From Lentisphaerae bacterium RIFOXYA12_64_32 (GTDB lineage: Bacteria; Verrucomicrobiota; Lentisphaeria; Oligosphaerales; YB12-FULL-65-16), in contig MHBL01000319.1 of assembly GCA_001803235.1 (NCBI GenBank), positions 1-45,666 of the forward strand: 45,666 bases of DNA. The letters run 5' to 3'. Within the stretch, counting starts at the first letter, position 1, and the number at the start of each line of letters is the position of its first letter. Both the position numbers and the translations under genes were made by a program. The notes beneath the pieces are model-generated. The model saw nothing but the letters and a program-made list of their open reading frames with translations, did not search any database and had not been told where the DNA came from. This document shows, in pieces, positions 17,371-24,825 of this stretch.

Positions 17371-17440
17371 CCCAAAGTGGCAGGACCGGCTCGGTCCGGC
17401 ATGCGGGAGCGAGCCGCTCCCCGAGCCGCTCCCGCCACTC
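17371..17440. repeat. REP-like nested palindrome (CAAAGTGGC family)
   Basis: Begins CCCAAAGTGGCAGGACCGG with the hairpin GGACCGGCTCGGTCC, continues with GGGAGCGAGCCGCTCCC, and closes CTCCCGCCACT. Same design as 3313-3377 with the two hairpins exchanged. Confidence 0.75.
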
Positions 17441-17663
17441 AGAAAGGCCTGCAGTGCAGCCTCACTAAATCGACGCGCCCTTCAGGCGGTCCGGGTGACG
17501 CGTGGCCACGGAGGGAGGGGGGATGTGGACGGCGGGCGGCACGGCGCAAGCGGGACGACGGGGCCACTGTTCTTGCATCGGCGCGGGCAGCGCCGATCGG
17601 CCACTGCGGCGCGAAACGGTACTCCGTGTCGTGCCGTTTCCCGCCGCACGTCCGCAAAGATCG

Positions 17664-17700
17664 AGGGGGGCCTGGGGGGAGTCAATGACGCCCCCCCGGC
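17664..17700. repeat. G-rich palindrome with AGTCAATGAC centre
   Basis: Runs of G (17665-17670 and 17674-17679) and C (17691-17697) flank AGTCAATGACG. A near copy in the same orientation lies at 34412-34447. Its position between convergent genes suggests a hairpin transcription end, but there is no U-tract. Confidence 0.6.
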
Positions 17701-17737
17701 AGGGGTCCGAGGACAGCGTCCCCGCCCTCGTTTCGTG

Positions 17738-18484
17738 TCAGTGCGGGTGGTGGTGGCGGAGGATATGCGGGCGCTCCAGGCCGTGCGCGAGCATGAGCGC
17801 TTCGTCGTTCAGCAGCGTCTCGGTGGGGCCTTGCGCCACGATCGCGCCGTGGTCGAGCACCAGCACGCGCGGACAGATTTCGACGACCAGTTCCAGGTCG
17901 TGTGTGGCGATGATCTGCGCCACCGGCAGACGCTGCAGCAGCGCTTTCAGTTCGCGCCGGCCGCGCGGGTCCAGGTCGCTGGTCGGCTCGTCGAGGGCCA
18001 GTAGGCGCGCGTCGCAGGCGAGCAGGCCCGCCAGGCAGACACGGCGACGCTCGCCGCGACTGAGGTGATGCGGCAGCCGCTCCTCGTAGCCGCGCAACCC
18101 CACCTGCTCAAGCGCCTGTGACACGCGCGACGTCAACGCCGGCTCTTGCACCCCAAGTTGCTGCGGACCGAAGGCCACGTCCTCGCGGACCGTCGGGCAG
18201 AAGAGCTGGTCGTCCGGGTCCTGGAACAGCAGTCCCACCTTGGCGCGGATCTCCAGCAGGTGCGGGTCGGTTACCGGCATATCCAAGACACGGATGGCCG
18301 GCTGCGCCGCGGGCCGCTCGGGCAGCAACCCATTGAGGTGCAGCAGCAGCGTCGACTTGCCCGCACCGTTGGGTCCGATCAACCCCACACGCTCGCCCTC
18401 CGCAACGCTGAAGCTGATCTCGCGCAGCGCCTCAGTGCCGTCCGCGTAGCGGTAGGACAATGCATTGACTTCAATGGCGTTCAC
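17738..18484 (-). CDS. cbiO: Energy-coupling factor ABC ATPase for nickel/cobalt
   Basis: A 248-residue ABC ATPase powering the Ni/Co uptake complex. Walker A GPNGAGKST, the Q-loop in LLFQDPDDQLF (the PDDQ sequence is typical of ECF ATPases), signature LSRGERRR, Walker B LLALDEPTSDLD and the H-loop ATHD are all present. The C-terminus ends HILRHHHPH, a His-rich tail seen on several metal-system ATPases. It is the last gene of nikR-cbiM-cbiQ-cbiO, 108 bases after cbiQ; that gap contains a small inverted repeat (GACGGT/ACCGTC). A single ATPase implies a homodimer. Confidence 0.92.
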   Translation of the reverse strand: MNAIEVNALSYRYADGTEALREISFSVAEGERVGLIGPNGAGKSTLLLHLNGLLPERPAAQPAIRVLDMPVTDPHLLEIRAKVGLLFQDPDDQLFCPTVREDVAFGPQQLGVQEPALTSRVSQALEQVGLRGYEERLPHHLSRGERRRVCLAGLLACDARLLALDEPTSDLDPRGRRELKALLQRLPVAQIIATHDLELVVEICPRVLVLDHGAIVAQGPTETLLNDEALMLAHGLERPHILRHHHPH

Positions 18485-18592
18485 GCGATGCTCTCACTTG
18501 CTGACCGGTGCAGAGGGGCGTTTCGAGTTCTTCGGACTCTTCGGGATCATCGTGACGGTCGGAACCGTCAGACCGTGGGCGCGGGGCGGCAT

Positions 18593-19207
18593 TCACGTCT
18601 TCCAGCCTCGGGCGCACATCGCGGCGTAGACGCGCTCCGCGCGCTCCGAGGTGCGCACGAAGAGTTGGGCAATCACCGTTGCCGAACTGCGCCACACCGA
18701 CCAACGGTCGGCCCGGAACGTGCGGGACCGGCGTGCCCGCGCCATGCAGCCGGCCTCGTCGAACAGCAGGAACAGGTACCGGTACATCAGCGCCAGCGTC
18801 GTCACCAGCAAGCTCGGGACTCCGATTCGCCACAGCACCTGCAGCACGTCCGAGAAACGGGTGACTGCCGCCAGCAGAACCATGCAGAAGAGGCAAAGCG
18901 TGCTCTTGGTCAACATCGCCAGGAAGATCTCGAGACCGTTCGGTTGCAGCAAGGCCAACAGTGCCACTCCCAAGGCGAACGGCTCGACGAGCAGGAGCCG
19001 CTGCACGAGGCGTCCCGGCGGCAGTCGCGACAACGCGGCGACGAGCAACAGAATCGCAGCGGCAACGCCGTATGCCGACCACACGGTACGTGGCAGCAGC
19101 ACGACCGTCATGACAAACACCCCGGCGCCGGCGAGTTTCATCCCCGCGGGCAGCCGGTGAATCCGGCTCTGCCGGTGCTGGTACGGACTGAGCAGAAGCT
19201 CATGCAC
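18593..19207 (-). CDS. cbiQ: ECF transporter transmembrane component, nickel/cobalt
   Basis: A ~204-residue membrane protein with 4-5 hydrophobic segments and the EcfT coupling motif near the end (ERVYAAMCARGW), plus an Ala-Arg-rich helix (ARRSRTF) that contacts the ATPase. The frame opens at GTG 19237, but GTG 19207 is preferred: GGAAAGAG lies six bases upstream, and translation would start just before the cbiM stop (8-base overlap), fitting coupled translation. Slightly shorter than typical CbiQ/NikQ (220-260). It couples the substrate-binding CbiM to CbiO. Confidence 0.85.
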   Translation of the reverse strand: MHELLLSPYQHRQSRIHRLPAGMKLAGAGVFVMTVVLLPRTVWSAYGVAAAILLLVAALSRLPPGRLVQRLLLVEPFALGVALLALLQPNGLEIFLAMLTKSTLCLFCMVLLAAVTRFSDVLQVLWRIGVPSLLVTTLALMYRYLFLLFDEAGCMARARRSRTFRADRWSVWRSSATVIAQLFVRTSERAERVYAAMCARGWKT

Positions 19208-20183
19208 GATCGGACTCTTTCCGGGTTTCGCCGGCACACACAGACGCGGGCCGGGGCGTCAGCGCACGGGCCAGAATCCACGCCAGAACGAATGCGATCA
19301 CCGTCCCGACACCACCGGCTACCGCCGTGGACGCGAACGCGGAACTCACACCCGGCACGGCGTAATCCGGCAACGGCGACGGAATCAGCGGCTGTTCTGC
19401 CGCACGGGGCGCGAAGCCCAGGACCACGGCGACCTTCTCGAGCCCGTCCGGCCAGCCGCACGCAAACGGCGCCACAAAGACCGCCAGCCCTAGGGACACG
19501 ATCAATCCGGTGACCACCGTGCCGCAGTACCGTGGCAGTTCCGCCTCGTCGCCTCCCACCGTCAGCAGTTCCGGCCGCGCCCCAGCCACCGTGGCGATGA
19601 CCATGGTCGTGATCAGGGCTTCGCCAATGCCGATCAGCATGTGCACGCCTGCCATGGCCGGGAACGCCGCGCCCGGCGCCACCGCGCCCGACAGCGCCAG
19701 TTGCCCGGCGCAGCAGGTCGCCGCCGCCACCGTGGAGCACCACGCCGCGAACGCCGTGGCAAACAGGCGCGATCGCAGGCCCGTGCCGGCCAGGCGTACC
19801 GCCAACGCATACACCGTGTACCCGACCACCGGCGCGACCAGCGCCATGTCGAACACATTCGCACCCAGCGCCGTCACGCCGCCGTCCGCAAACATGAAGC
19901 ACTGCAGAACCAGCACCGCCGTCATCGCCAGCACGGCCGCTTCCGGCCCCAGCAGCACCGCCACCAGGACGGCGCCGATCACGTGCCCCGACGTGCCGCC
20001 CGCGACCGGAAAGTTCAGCATCTGCGCCGCGAACACGAACGCGGCCGCCAACCCGATCAACGGCACGCGCCGCGGCGGCACCGTCCGCTTCACCGTCCGC
20101 AACGCCACGCCCACGCCCGCCAGCGCCAGAACACCGCTGGCCGCGGCTATCCTGGCGTCAAGAAACCCGTCGGGAATATGCAT
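19200..20183 (-). CDS. cbiM: Nickel/cobalt ECF substrate-binding membrane protein, CbiM fused to a PDGLE domain
   Basis: 327 residues. The mature-type N-terminus MHIPDGFLDA supplies the metal-binding amino group and His2, and NFPVAGGTSGHVIG carries the second conserved loop; six or so membrane segments follow. Residues ~225-300 form a separate two-segment domain containing PDGLEKVAVVLGF, the PDGLE domain that replaces the small accessory subunit CbiN/NikN. The protein thus combines M and N components. The choice of nickel over cobalt rests on the adjacent nikR, not on the protein itself. It is preceded by a tandem heptamer array, so its own leader is 190 bases long. Confidence 0.92.
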   Translation of the reverse strand: MHIPDGFLDARIAAASGVLALAGVGVALRTVKRTVPPRRVPLIGLAAAFVFAAQMLNFPVAGGTSGHVIGAVLVAVLLGPEAAVLAMTAVLVLQCFMFADGGVTALGANVFDMALVAPVVGYTVYALAVRLAGTGLRSRLFATAFAAWCSTVAAATCCAGQLALSGAVAPGAAFPAMAGVHMLIGIGEALITTMVIATVAGARPELLTVGGDEAELPRYCGTVVTGLIVSLGLAVFVAPFACGWPDGLEKVAVVLGFAPRAAEQPLIPSPLPDYAVPGVSSAFASTAVAGGVGTVIAFVLAWILARALTPRPASVCAGETRKESDRA

Positions 20184-20284
20184 GTCGTCGGTCCTGTCGC
20201 TGGAAAGTGTTCAGGTTTCAGTGTGTCGGGGGCGGGGACGGGGAAAAAGGACGAAACGGATGGGCACACCTCTCGGCCGTCGCC

Positions 20285-20346
20285 CACCTGACACCTAACA
20301 CCTGACACCTGACACCTGACACCTGACACCTGACACCTGACACCTG
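20285..20346. repeat. Tandem heptanucleotide array (CCTGACA)n
   Basis: Eight consecutive 7-base units from 20287 to 20342 (one CCTAACA variant), then a partial unit and a run of C. It lies between nikR and cbiM, inside the presumed operon. The unit is the reverse complement of that in the array at 37744-37806. Confidence 0.95.
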
Positions 20347-20373
20347 CCCCCCCCCGGCGCCCGCAGCCCGCGC

Positions 20374-20802
20374 CTATCGGGCAAACTCCTTGCCGGTCGT
20401 GGTCACCGTCAGTTTGCCGTGTTTCACGCCCTTGGCGGTGACCAGCCGATCCGCCAGTTGCCGGACACTGTCGGCGCCGCCGCGCACCGCCAGAACCTCC
20501 ATGCAATTGTGGTGATCCAAGTGCACGTGAAGCGCTGAAAGGATCAAGTCCTGGTGATCGTGCTGGATGTCCGTCAGCAGCGCCTGAATGTTGCGCCGGT
20601 GATGGTCGTAGACCAGCGTGATCGTGCCCGCTATCTCCTGCCCACCCGCATGCGCGTGCTCCTCAACCAGTTGCGCGCGAACCATGTCGGCCACGGCCTG
20701 AGAACGGTTCGCATACCCCTTGGCCGCCGCCATGCCGTCGAGTTGCCGGGCCAACTCCTGCGGCATCGAAACACTGAAACGTGACAAGGCGGTCTTTTTC
20801 AT
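20374..20802 (-). CDS. nikR: Nickel-responsive regulator NikR
   Basis: A 142-residue ribbon-helix-helix plus ACT-fold repressor. The N-terminal RHH is RFSVSMPQELARQLDGMAA with NRSQAVADMVR. The nickel site residues of the E. coli protein (His76, His87, His89, Cys95) match here as QHDHQD and LHVHLDHHNCMEVL. In E. coli nickel-loaded tetramers repress the nickel transporter genes. Here it heads the cbiMQO transporter genes and carries a candidate operator directly upstream. The ATG at 20802 (MKKTALSRFS) is chosen; the open frame upstream crosses the promoter and is non-coding. Nickel enzymes such as urease or hydrogenase are not in the window. Confidence 0.95.
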   Translation of the reverse strand: MKKTALSRFSVSMPQELARQLDGMAAAKGYANRSQAVADMVRAQLVEEHAHAGGQEIAGTITLVYDHHRRNIQALLTDIQHDHQDLILSALHVHLDHHNCMEVLAVRGGADSVRQLADRLVTAKGVKHGKLTVTTTGKEFAR

Positions 20803-20803
20803 C

Positions 20804-20831
20804 GTGTGAACTTTCGAAATAAAGATAACAC
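20804..20831. promoter_or_regulatory. Candidate NikR operator
   Basis: GTGTGA - 16 bases - TAACAC: half-sites matching 5 of 6 as an inverted repeat, with the same 6-16-6 spacing as the E. coli NikR operator (GTATGA-N16-TCATAC). It overlaps the proposed -10 box of nikR and ends two bases from its ATG, consistent with autorepression. Confidence 0.5.
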
Positions 20832-20849
20832 GACATGCCGGACTGTCAA
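20822..20849 (-). promoter_or_regulatory. Sigma70-like promoter of nikR
   Basis: On the minus strand: TTGACA (20849-20844, perfect -35), 16-base spacer, TATCTT (20827-20822, 4 of 6 to TATAAT). The -10 lies inside the candidate NikR operator. Confidence 0.5.
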
Positions 20850-20941
20850 TCCCGCTGCGACCCGAGCACCGGCCCGACTCAGGGCATTCTGCCTTGTGCT
20901 TTGAGCGATGTTGTGGTAATTTGCGTTCGAGGAGAACGACT

Positions 20942-21256
20942 GTGAAAACCAGCATTGACAAGGCACGTGAGTACGCCGACGTGCTGAGGACAAAGCTCGG
21001 GGCACGCTTGATGAGCGTCGTGCTTTTCGGCTCACAAGCCCGCGGCGACGCCCGAGAAGGATCTGACTACGATTTTCTGGTTGTGGTCGACAAACGGACT
21101 CAGGACGTGCGCGAGGCGGTTCTCGATGCCGGGGTCGAGATGTTGAACCGATACGATCAGCTTTTTGGCGCGCTCCTGTACAGCGAGGCTGAATGGCAGG
21201 AGAGTCGCCGGTTCCCGATCGGTTGGAACATCCAACGGGAGGGCATCGTACTATGA
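20942..21256 (+). CDS. Minimal nucleotidyltransferase (MNT), antitoxin of an MNT/HEPN pair
   Basis: A 104-residue protein with the polymerase-beta-fold signature GSQARGDAREGSDYDFLVVV (GS-x10-D-x-D). MNT antitoxins in characterised pairs modify or bind their HEPN toxin partner. It starts at GTG 20942 with GGAG eight bases upstream and ends in an ATGA overlap with the HEPN gene. Divergent from nikR across 139 bases. Confidence 0.85.
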   Translation: MKTSIDKAREYADVLRTKLGARLMSVVLFGSQARGDAREGSDYDFLVVVDKRTQDVREAVLDAGVEMLNRYDQLFGALLYSEAEWQESRRFPIGWNIQREGIVL

Positions 21257-21666
21257 CGGACTTCGCGGCCACAGCCGAAGTCCTGACGGCCATTCTGGCG
21301 AAGGCCGACGAGATGCTGTCTTCTGCAGAGCGCGCCGTCGAAGCCCGGGCTCATGGCGATGCCGCGTCGCGGGCTTACTACGCGGTGTTTCATGCCCTTT
21401 CGGCGGTGCTTGCCACTCGTGGTCTGTCATACTCGTCTCACTCCCAAACGTTGGGAGCATTCAACCGCGAGTTCGTCAAGACGGGCGCTTTTGCGCCCGA
21501 GACCTCGCGCCAACTCCAGCGCCTTTTCGAGGATCGCCAGATCGCTGATTATGACTGGAAACGCCACGTGGACCAGGACACTGCCAGGCGGGACGTTGCG
21601 GACGCCGCCGCGCTTGTGGCAGGGTGCAAACGCTTCATACGAGAACAACCCGGTTCATCGACGTAA
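21253..21666 (+). CDS. HEPN-domain protein (UPF0332-like), toxin of an MNT/HEPN pair
   Basis: A 137-residue all-helical HEPN protein. SRAYYAVFHALSAVLATRG, HSQTLGAFNREFVKTG and DRQIADY are the conserved blocks of this subgroup. I do not see the R-x4-6-H ribonuclease motif of classical HepT in the expected place (RQIADYDWKRH has too long a spacing), so RNase activity is not assured. The ATG at 21253 overlaps the MNT stop by four bases, as usual for such pairs. Confidence 0.82.
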   Translation: MTDFAATAEVLTAILAKADEMLSSAERAVEARAHGDAASRAYYAVFHALSAVLATRGLSYSSHSQTLGAFNREFVKTGAFAPETSRQLQRLFEDRQIADYDWKRHVDQDTARRDVADAAALVAGCKRFIREQPGSST

Positions 21667-21755
21667 GTAGGTCGCGTAGGACAGGCCTGCCGTCCAAGGC
21701 CGGGTGCTCACCGCGGAGATTGCGACCAGGTGTAGCCCGAGCCACGCCAGGCCGG

Positions 21756-24700
21756 TTACCGGTCGTTGACCGGCCAGGACGCGGGCCATGGCGTGTCAGC
21801 CGGACGGACAGCGCCTGGAATCGTCTTGAGCACGGCCGCGCCGGTGGCGTCGTCGGCCGGGGCCAGAGCGATTTGCCCCGTGACCAGTTCGCTCTGTACC
21901 GCTGCCAGGACGCCCGTGCGGCCGGTCGGGCCGGCCTGAACCGCCACCTTGAACTGGGGTCGCACGCCAACGTCGCCGATGGGCAGAATCCAGGCCGCGC
22001 CAAAGGTTGTCCCCGGCGCCGGCACCAGTTCGAGCAGTCCGCCGGCGCCCGGCCAGAACGAGCCGGCCACGCGCACGCCCCGGCTCAGCGCCCGGGCCAG
22101 TAGCGTCCGCGAGACGGACAGGCGCGAGATGATGGGTTGCACGTCGGGCAGTTTCCCGAGTGCCTCGTGGATCTCCTCCTCAGCGGCAAGCACGCGTGGA
22201 TGCCGCGGGTTCATCCACGGCACATCGGTGTTGACACGTTCGAAGTCGGCCCTGGCCGCCACCATTTCCGGCATTTCGGACGCGAACTGCTCGGCGAGCA
22301 GGCTCACCAGGCGCCGGACGAGCCAGCCCTTGGGAACCAGCGGCAGGTCGCGCTCGTCGCGCAGCTTCAGGATGGCGTCGAGCGTGTAAATGTCGACTTG
22401 CTTCGCCTCTACCGAGCCGGCCAGGAACCGCATGAGGTACTGGCCAAGCGGCACCACATTCTCTTGGTCCAAGCGCTTGGCCCGGATATCGAAGTCGCGG
22501 GTATTCAGCTTGTTGGGGAACAGTTTGCTGGTGTGCGAGAGGTGCGGTTCCTCGTCGTCGCGGCTGAAGTAGTAGACCTCGCCCCAGTACGCTGTGCAGG
22601 TGCCGTCGGCGTCCTTCTCCTCGCGGCTGCGCAACGGCTTCGGGTGATACAGCGGACGCCAGGCTTCCTCGCCCTTGGGCCGGTAGTAGATCAATAGGGA
22701 GTTGGTCATTTCCTTGTTCTCGACAGCCAGCGCCGTGAGCTTGGCCTGCATCTCCGCTGTCGCCTTGGCGTAGCCCAGACACGCGTTCAGGTCAGATTCC
22801 CATACGCTGCCACGCAGGGCACCTTCGGGCCCCACGAGTTCCTGCATCTTCGCCAACACCTCCGGCGCGGGCGGGAATTCGCGCACCGCCAAGTCATGCA
22901 ACGCGACCGCCTGCCGAATCTGAGGCATCTGCTGCAGAACACGCCGCAGCCCGGCCGTGTCCGGGGCCTGCGGCTGTACGTCGACAAGCTGCTGCAGTGC
23001 CTCTTCGTAGGCGGCCAGATCAGGAAGTACGCTCCGCAACCGCTGCAGCGCCTGCTCCTTGAGCTGCTTTGCGTCCTCGTTCGCCTTCTTCGTGGTGGCA
23101 AACTGTGCCGCCCAGGCGTCGAGTTCCTTCACCGCGGCATTGAACTCGTCGATGGCCGCCGGCGCCGCACGGCCCAGCACCGCCTCGCCCTCGCGCCGGC
23201 GCGCGTCCAGTTCCAAAAGGGCCCGCTGCTCGGCATCGAGTGACGCGAACGGCCGTATCGTCCGCTCCTGCAAGCCGCGTCGGATCGCGTCCGTGTAGTG
23301 CGCCAGTTCCTGACTCGCCGTCTGCAGGTCCCGGGCCCGCGCCATGCTCCAGCTCACCTCCCAGGCCTTCAGCGCCTTCACGTCCTCGTCGTGCCCCGCC
23401 ACCAACGGACCGGCCTCCTCGAGCAGATGCCGGACGGCTTCCTCGGGTGCCTTGTACCCGCCGCTGCGAACCCTCTCCAAACCGTCCATCAGCGATTTGA
23501 GTTTCGCCACCCGCTGCGATTCAGCCTCCAAGGCCGCCTCAGCCTGGGTGCGCCATTCGCCGACCTTCGGGTTCCGGCACAGACTCGGGTCCGTCGTCGC
23601 GAGGCGATCCACTTCCGCCTTCACCTCCGCGAAGCGTTGCGCTGCCGCAAGCGCCTGCAACCGGTCCAGCGTGGCCTGCTTTTCCTTGGTCTTGGACACG
23701 TGCCACGCCGTCGCCAGCACTGCACCGAGCAGGACTACGAGGACCACGCAGACCGTCCCCCAGAGCGTGTGCCGCCGTGCCGCCGCATGCTGCGCGAGCG
23801 CCGCTCGTGTCTCCAGGACCTTGTGTCGCAGTTCCTCCGGAACCGGCCGACCGCCGGAGGTCAGTTCGTGCCAGCGCTTCTCCAACTCGATGGCCTGGAC
23901 CTCGCCGCCGCCCAGGTAGTCCCACATCGCCGTGACGGCCTGGCGGTGCTCCTCCTCCTGGTGGAGGCGCGCCTTTTCGATCTCGAGCCAGGCGCGCGCC
24001 GCCTGCACCGCCTCCGTCCTTTCGGCGGAGGGCCGCTGCAGCCCTTCGCTGCCGGCGAGCGCGTCCCACTCGGCCAGCAACCCCTCGACGTCCGCCGCGT
24101 TCTGCGCCTGAAACGCGGCCTGCAGCCGGCCGGCCAGCCGGTCCGCGTCGGCCTGCAAACCTTGCATGCGCTCGGCATTCAACGCGGCGTCGATCTTCTT
24201 CATCAGTTCGGGTGGCGGCGGCACCGCACGCTGCGGATGCGTCAGTTCGCCGTGCAGTTCCCTGAGGCGCGGCAGGTTGTTCTCCTTCAATGCCTGACGC
24301 ACTTTGTCCGTCAGTTCCGGGAGTTGCTCCTCCTCGAGCGGCGTCAGGTTCCCCGCCCACACGGGGTTGGCGGGATCCTGGGCACGAATGTCGCGCAACA
24401 GCCGGATGGACCCGTCTCTGTCGCCCTGATACACCAGGCGCCGGTATTGTTTCAGCAGCGGCGCCAGCGCCTCCTCCTTGGCAAGTTCCCCGCGCAGACG
24501 CTCGACGATCTCCAGGTGCAGCGGCTGACACCGGAACAGGTCCAGGTCCTCGCACAGCTTGCGCCACTTCTGCAGGTCCTTGAAGTTGGCCGCCTCGACC
24601 ATTTCGATCAGCGCAGGGGCGACACCTGCCTCGTGCACGGCCTCGGAGCGCATGCCCTTGTCGAGAAACTCGCGACACTTCAGCAACCGCTGATTGATGC

Positions 24701-24815
24701 CGGCACAGAGCGCCGCATACTGCTCCGCAATGTCTTCAAGGACAGGGTCTTTGCGACGGTTGTCCTGCTGGAGCCGCTCGGCGATCTGCTGAATGACCTG
24801 CTTTTCCGGTGTCAT
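21756..24815 (-). CDS. Large coiled-coil membrane-anchored protein of the GAP1/GTPase cassette, function unknown
   Basis: 1019 residues, no family recognised. Residues 1-345 are highly charged and helical (repeated LxxLxxE patterns, e.g. WLEIEKARLHQEEEHRQAV). One hydrophobic span at about 348-371 (LWGTVCVVLVVLLGAVLATAW) should cross the membrane. Residues ~375-690 are again coiled coil. The C-terminal ~330 residues are globular (LLIYYRPKGEEAWRPLYHP, WGEVYYFSRDD, then a Gly/Ala/Val-rich end). No protease, nuclease or kinase motif seen. It begins 10 bases after the GAP1-like gene stop and is the last gene of the cassette. Topology could place the N-terminal coils in the cytoplasm and the C-terminal domain outside, but orientation is not determined. 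The rigid rod-plus-anchor design suggests a scaffold or effector. Confidence 0.7.
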   Translation of the reverse strand: MTPEKQVIQQIAERLQQDNRRKDPVLEDIAEQYAALCAGINQRLLKCREFLDKGMRSEAVHEAGVAPALIEMVEAANFKDLQKWRKLCEDLDLFRCQPLHLEIVERLRGELAKEEALAPLLKQYRRLVYQGDRDGSIRLLRDIRAQDPANPVWAGNLTPLEEEQLPELTDKVRQALKENNLPRLRELHGELTHPQRAVPPPPELMKKIDAALNAERMQGLQADADRLAGRLQAAFQAQNAADVEGLLAEWDALAGSEGLQRPSAERTEAVQAARAWLEIEKARLHQEEEHRQAVTAMWDYLGGGEVQAIELEKRWHELTSGGRPVPEELRHKVLETRAALAQHAAARRHTLWGTVCVVLVVLLGAVLATAWHVSKTKEKQATLDRLQALAAAQRFAEVKAEVDRLATTDPSLCRNPKVGEWRTQAEAALEAESQRVAKLKSLMDGLERVRSGGYKAPEEAVRHLLEEAGPLVAGHDEDVKALKAWEVSWSMARARDLQTASQELAHYTDAIRRGLQERTIRPFASLDAEQRALLELDARRREGEAVLGRAAPAAIDEFNAAVKELDAWAAQFATTKKANEDAKQLKEQALQRLRSVLPDLAAYEEALQQLVDVQPQAPDTAGLRRVLQQMPQIRQAVALHDLAVREFPPAPEVLAKMQELVGPEGALRGSVWESDLNACLGYAKATAEMQAKLTALAVENKEMTNSLLIYYRPKGEEAWRPLYHPKPLRSREEKDADGTCTAYWGEVYYFSRDDEEPHLSHTSKLFPNKLNTRDFDIRAKRLDQENVVPLGQYLMRFLAGSVEAKQVDIYTLDAILKLRDERDLPLVPKGWLVRRLVSLLAEQFASEMPEMVAARADFERVNTDVPWMNPRHPRVLAAEEEIHEALGKLPDVQPIISRLSVSRTLLARALSRGVRVAGSFWPGAGGLLELVPAPGTTFGAAWILPIGDVGVRPQFKVAVQAGPTGRTGVLAAVQSELVTGQIALAPADDATGAAVLKTIPGAVRPADTPWPASWPVNDR

Positions 24816-24825
24816 GTTCGACCGG

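Larger units (their letters stand above)
17193..17737. other. Convergent intergenic region with repeats (545 bp)
   Basis: Lies between the ends of the sulfatase and cbiO. It holds a degenerate heptamer run (17205-17228), the REP-like palindrome at 17371-17440 and the G-rich palindrome at 17664-17700. No gene is supported. Confidence 0.4.

Noticed and set aside
17193..17737. Small genes in the sulfatase-cbiO gap
   Set aside because: Several short frames exist on both strands but none has a ribosome site, recognisable motif or plausible composition.
20285..20346. CRISPR array
   Set aside because: Repeats are 7 bases without spacers. The same applies to 37744-37806.
20803..20941. Cobalamin riboswitch upstream of the metal transporter
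   Set aside because: No B12-box-like sequence. The nikR gene and operator-like site point to nickel control instead.
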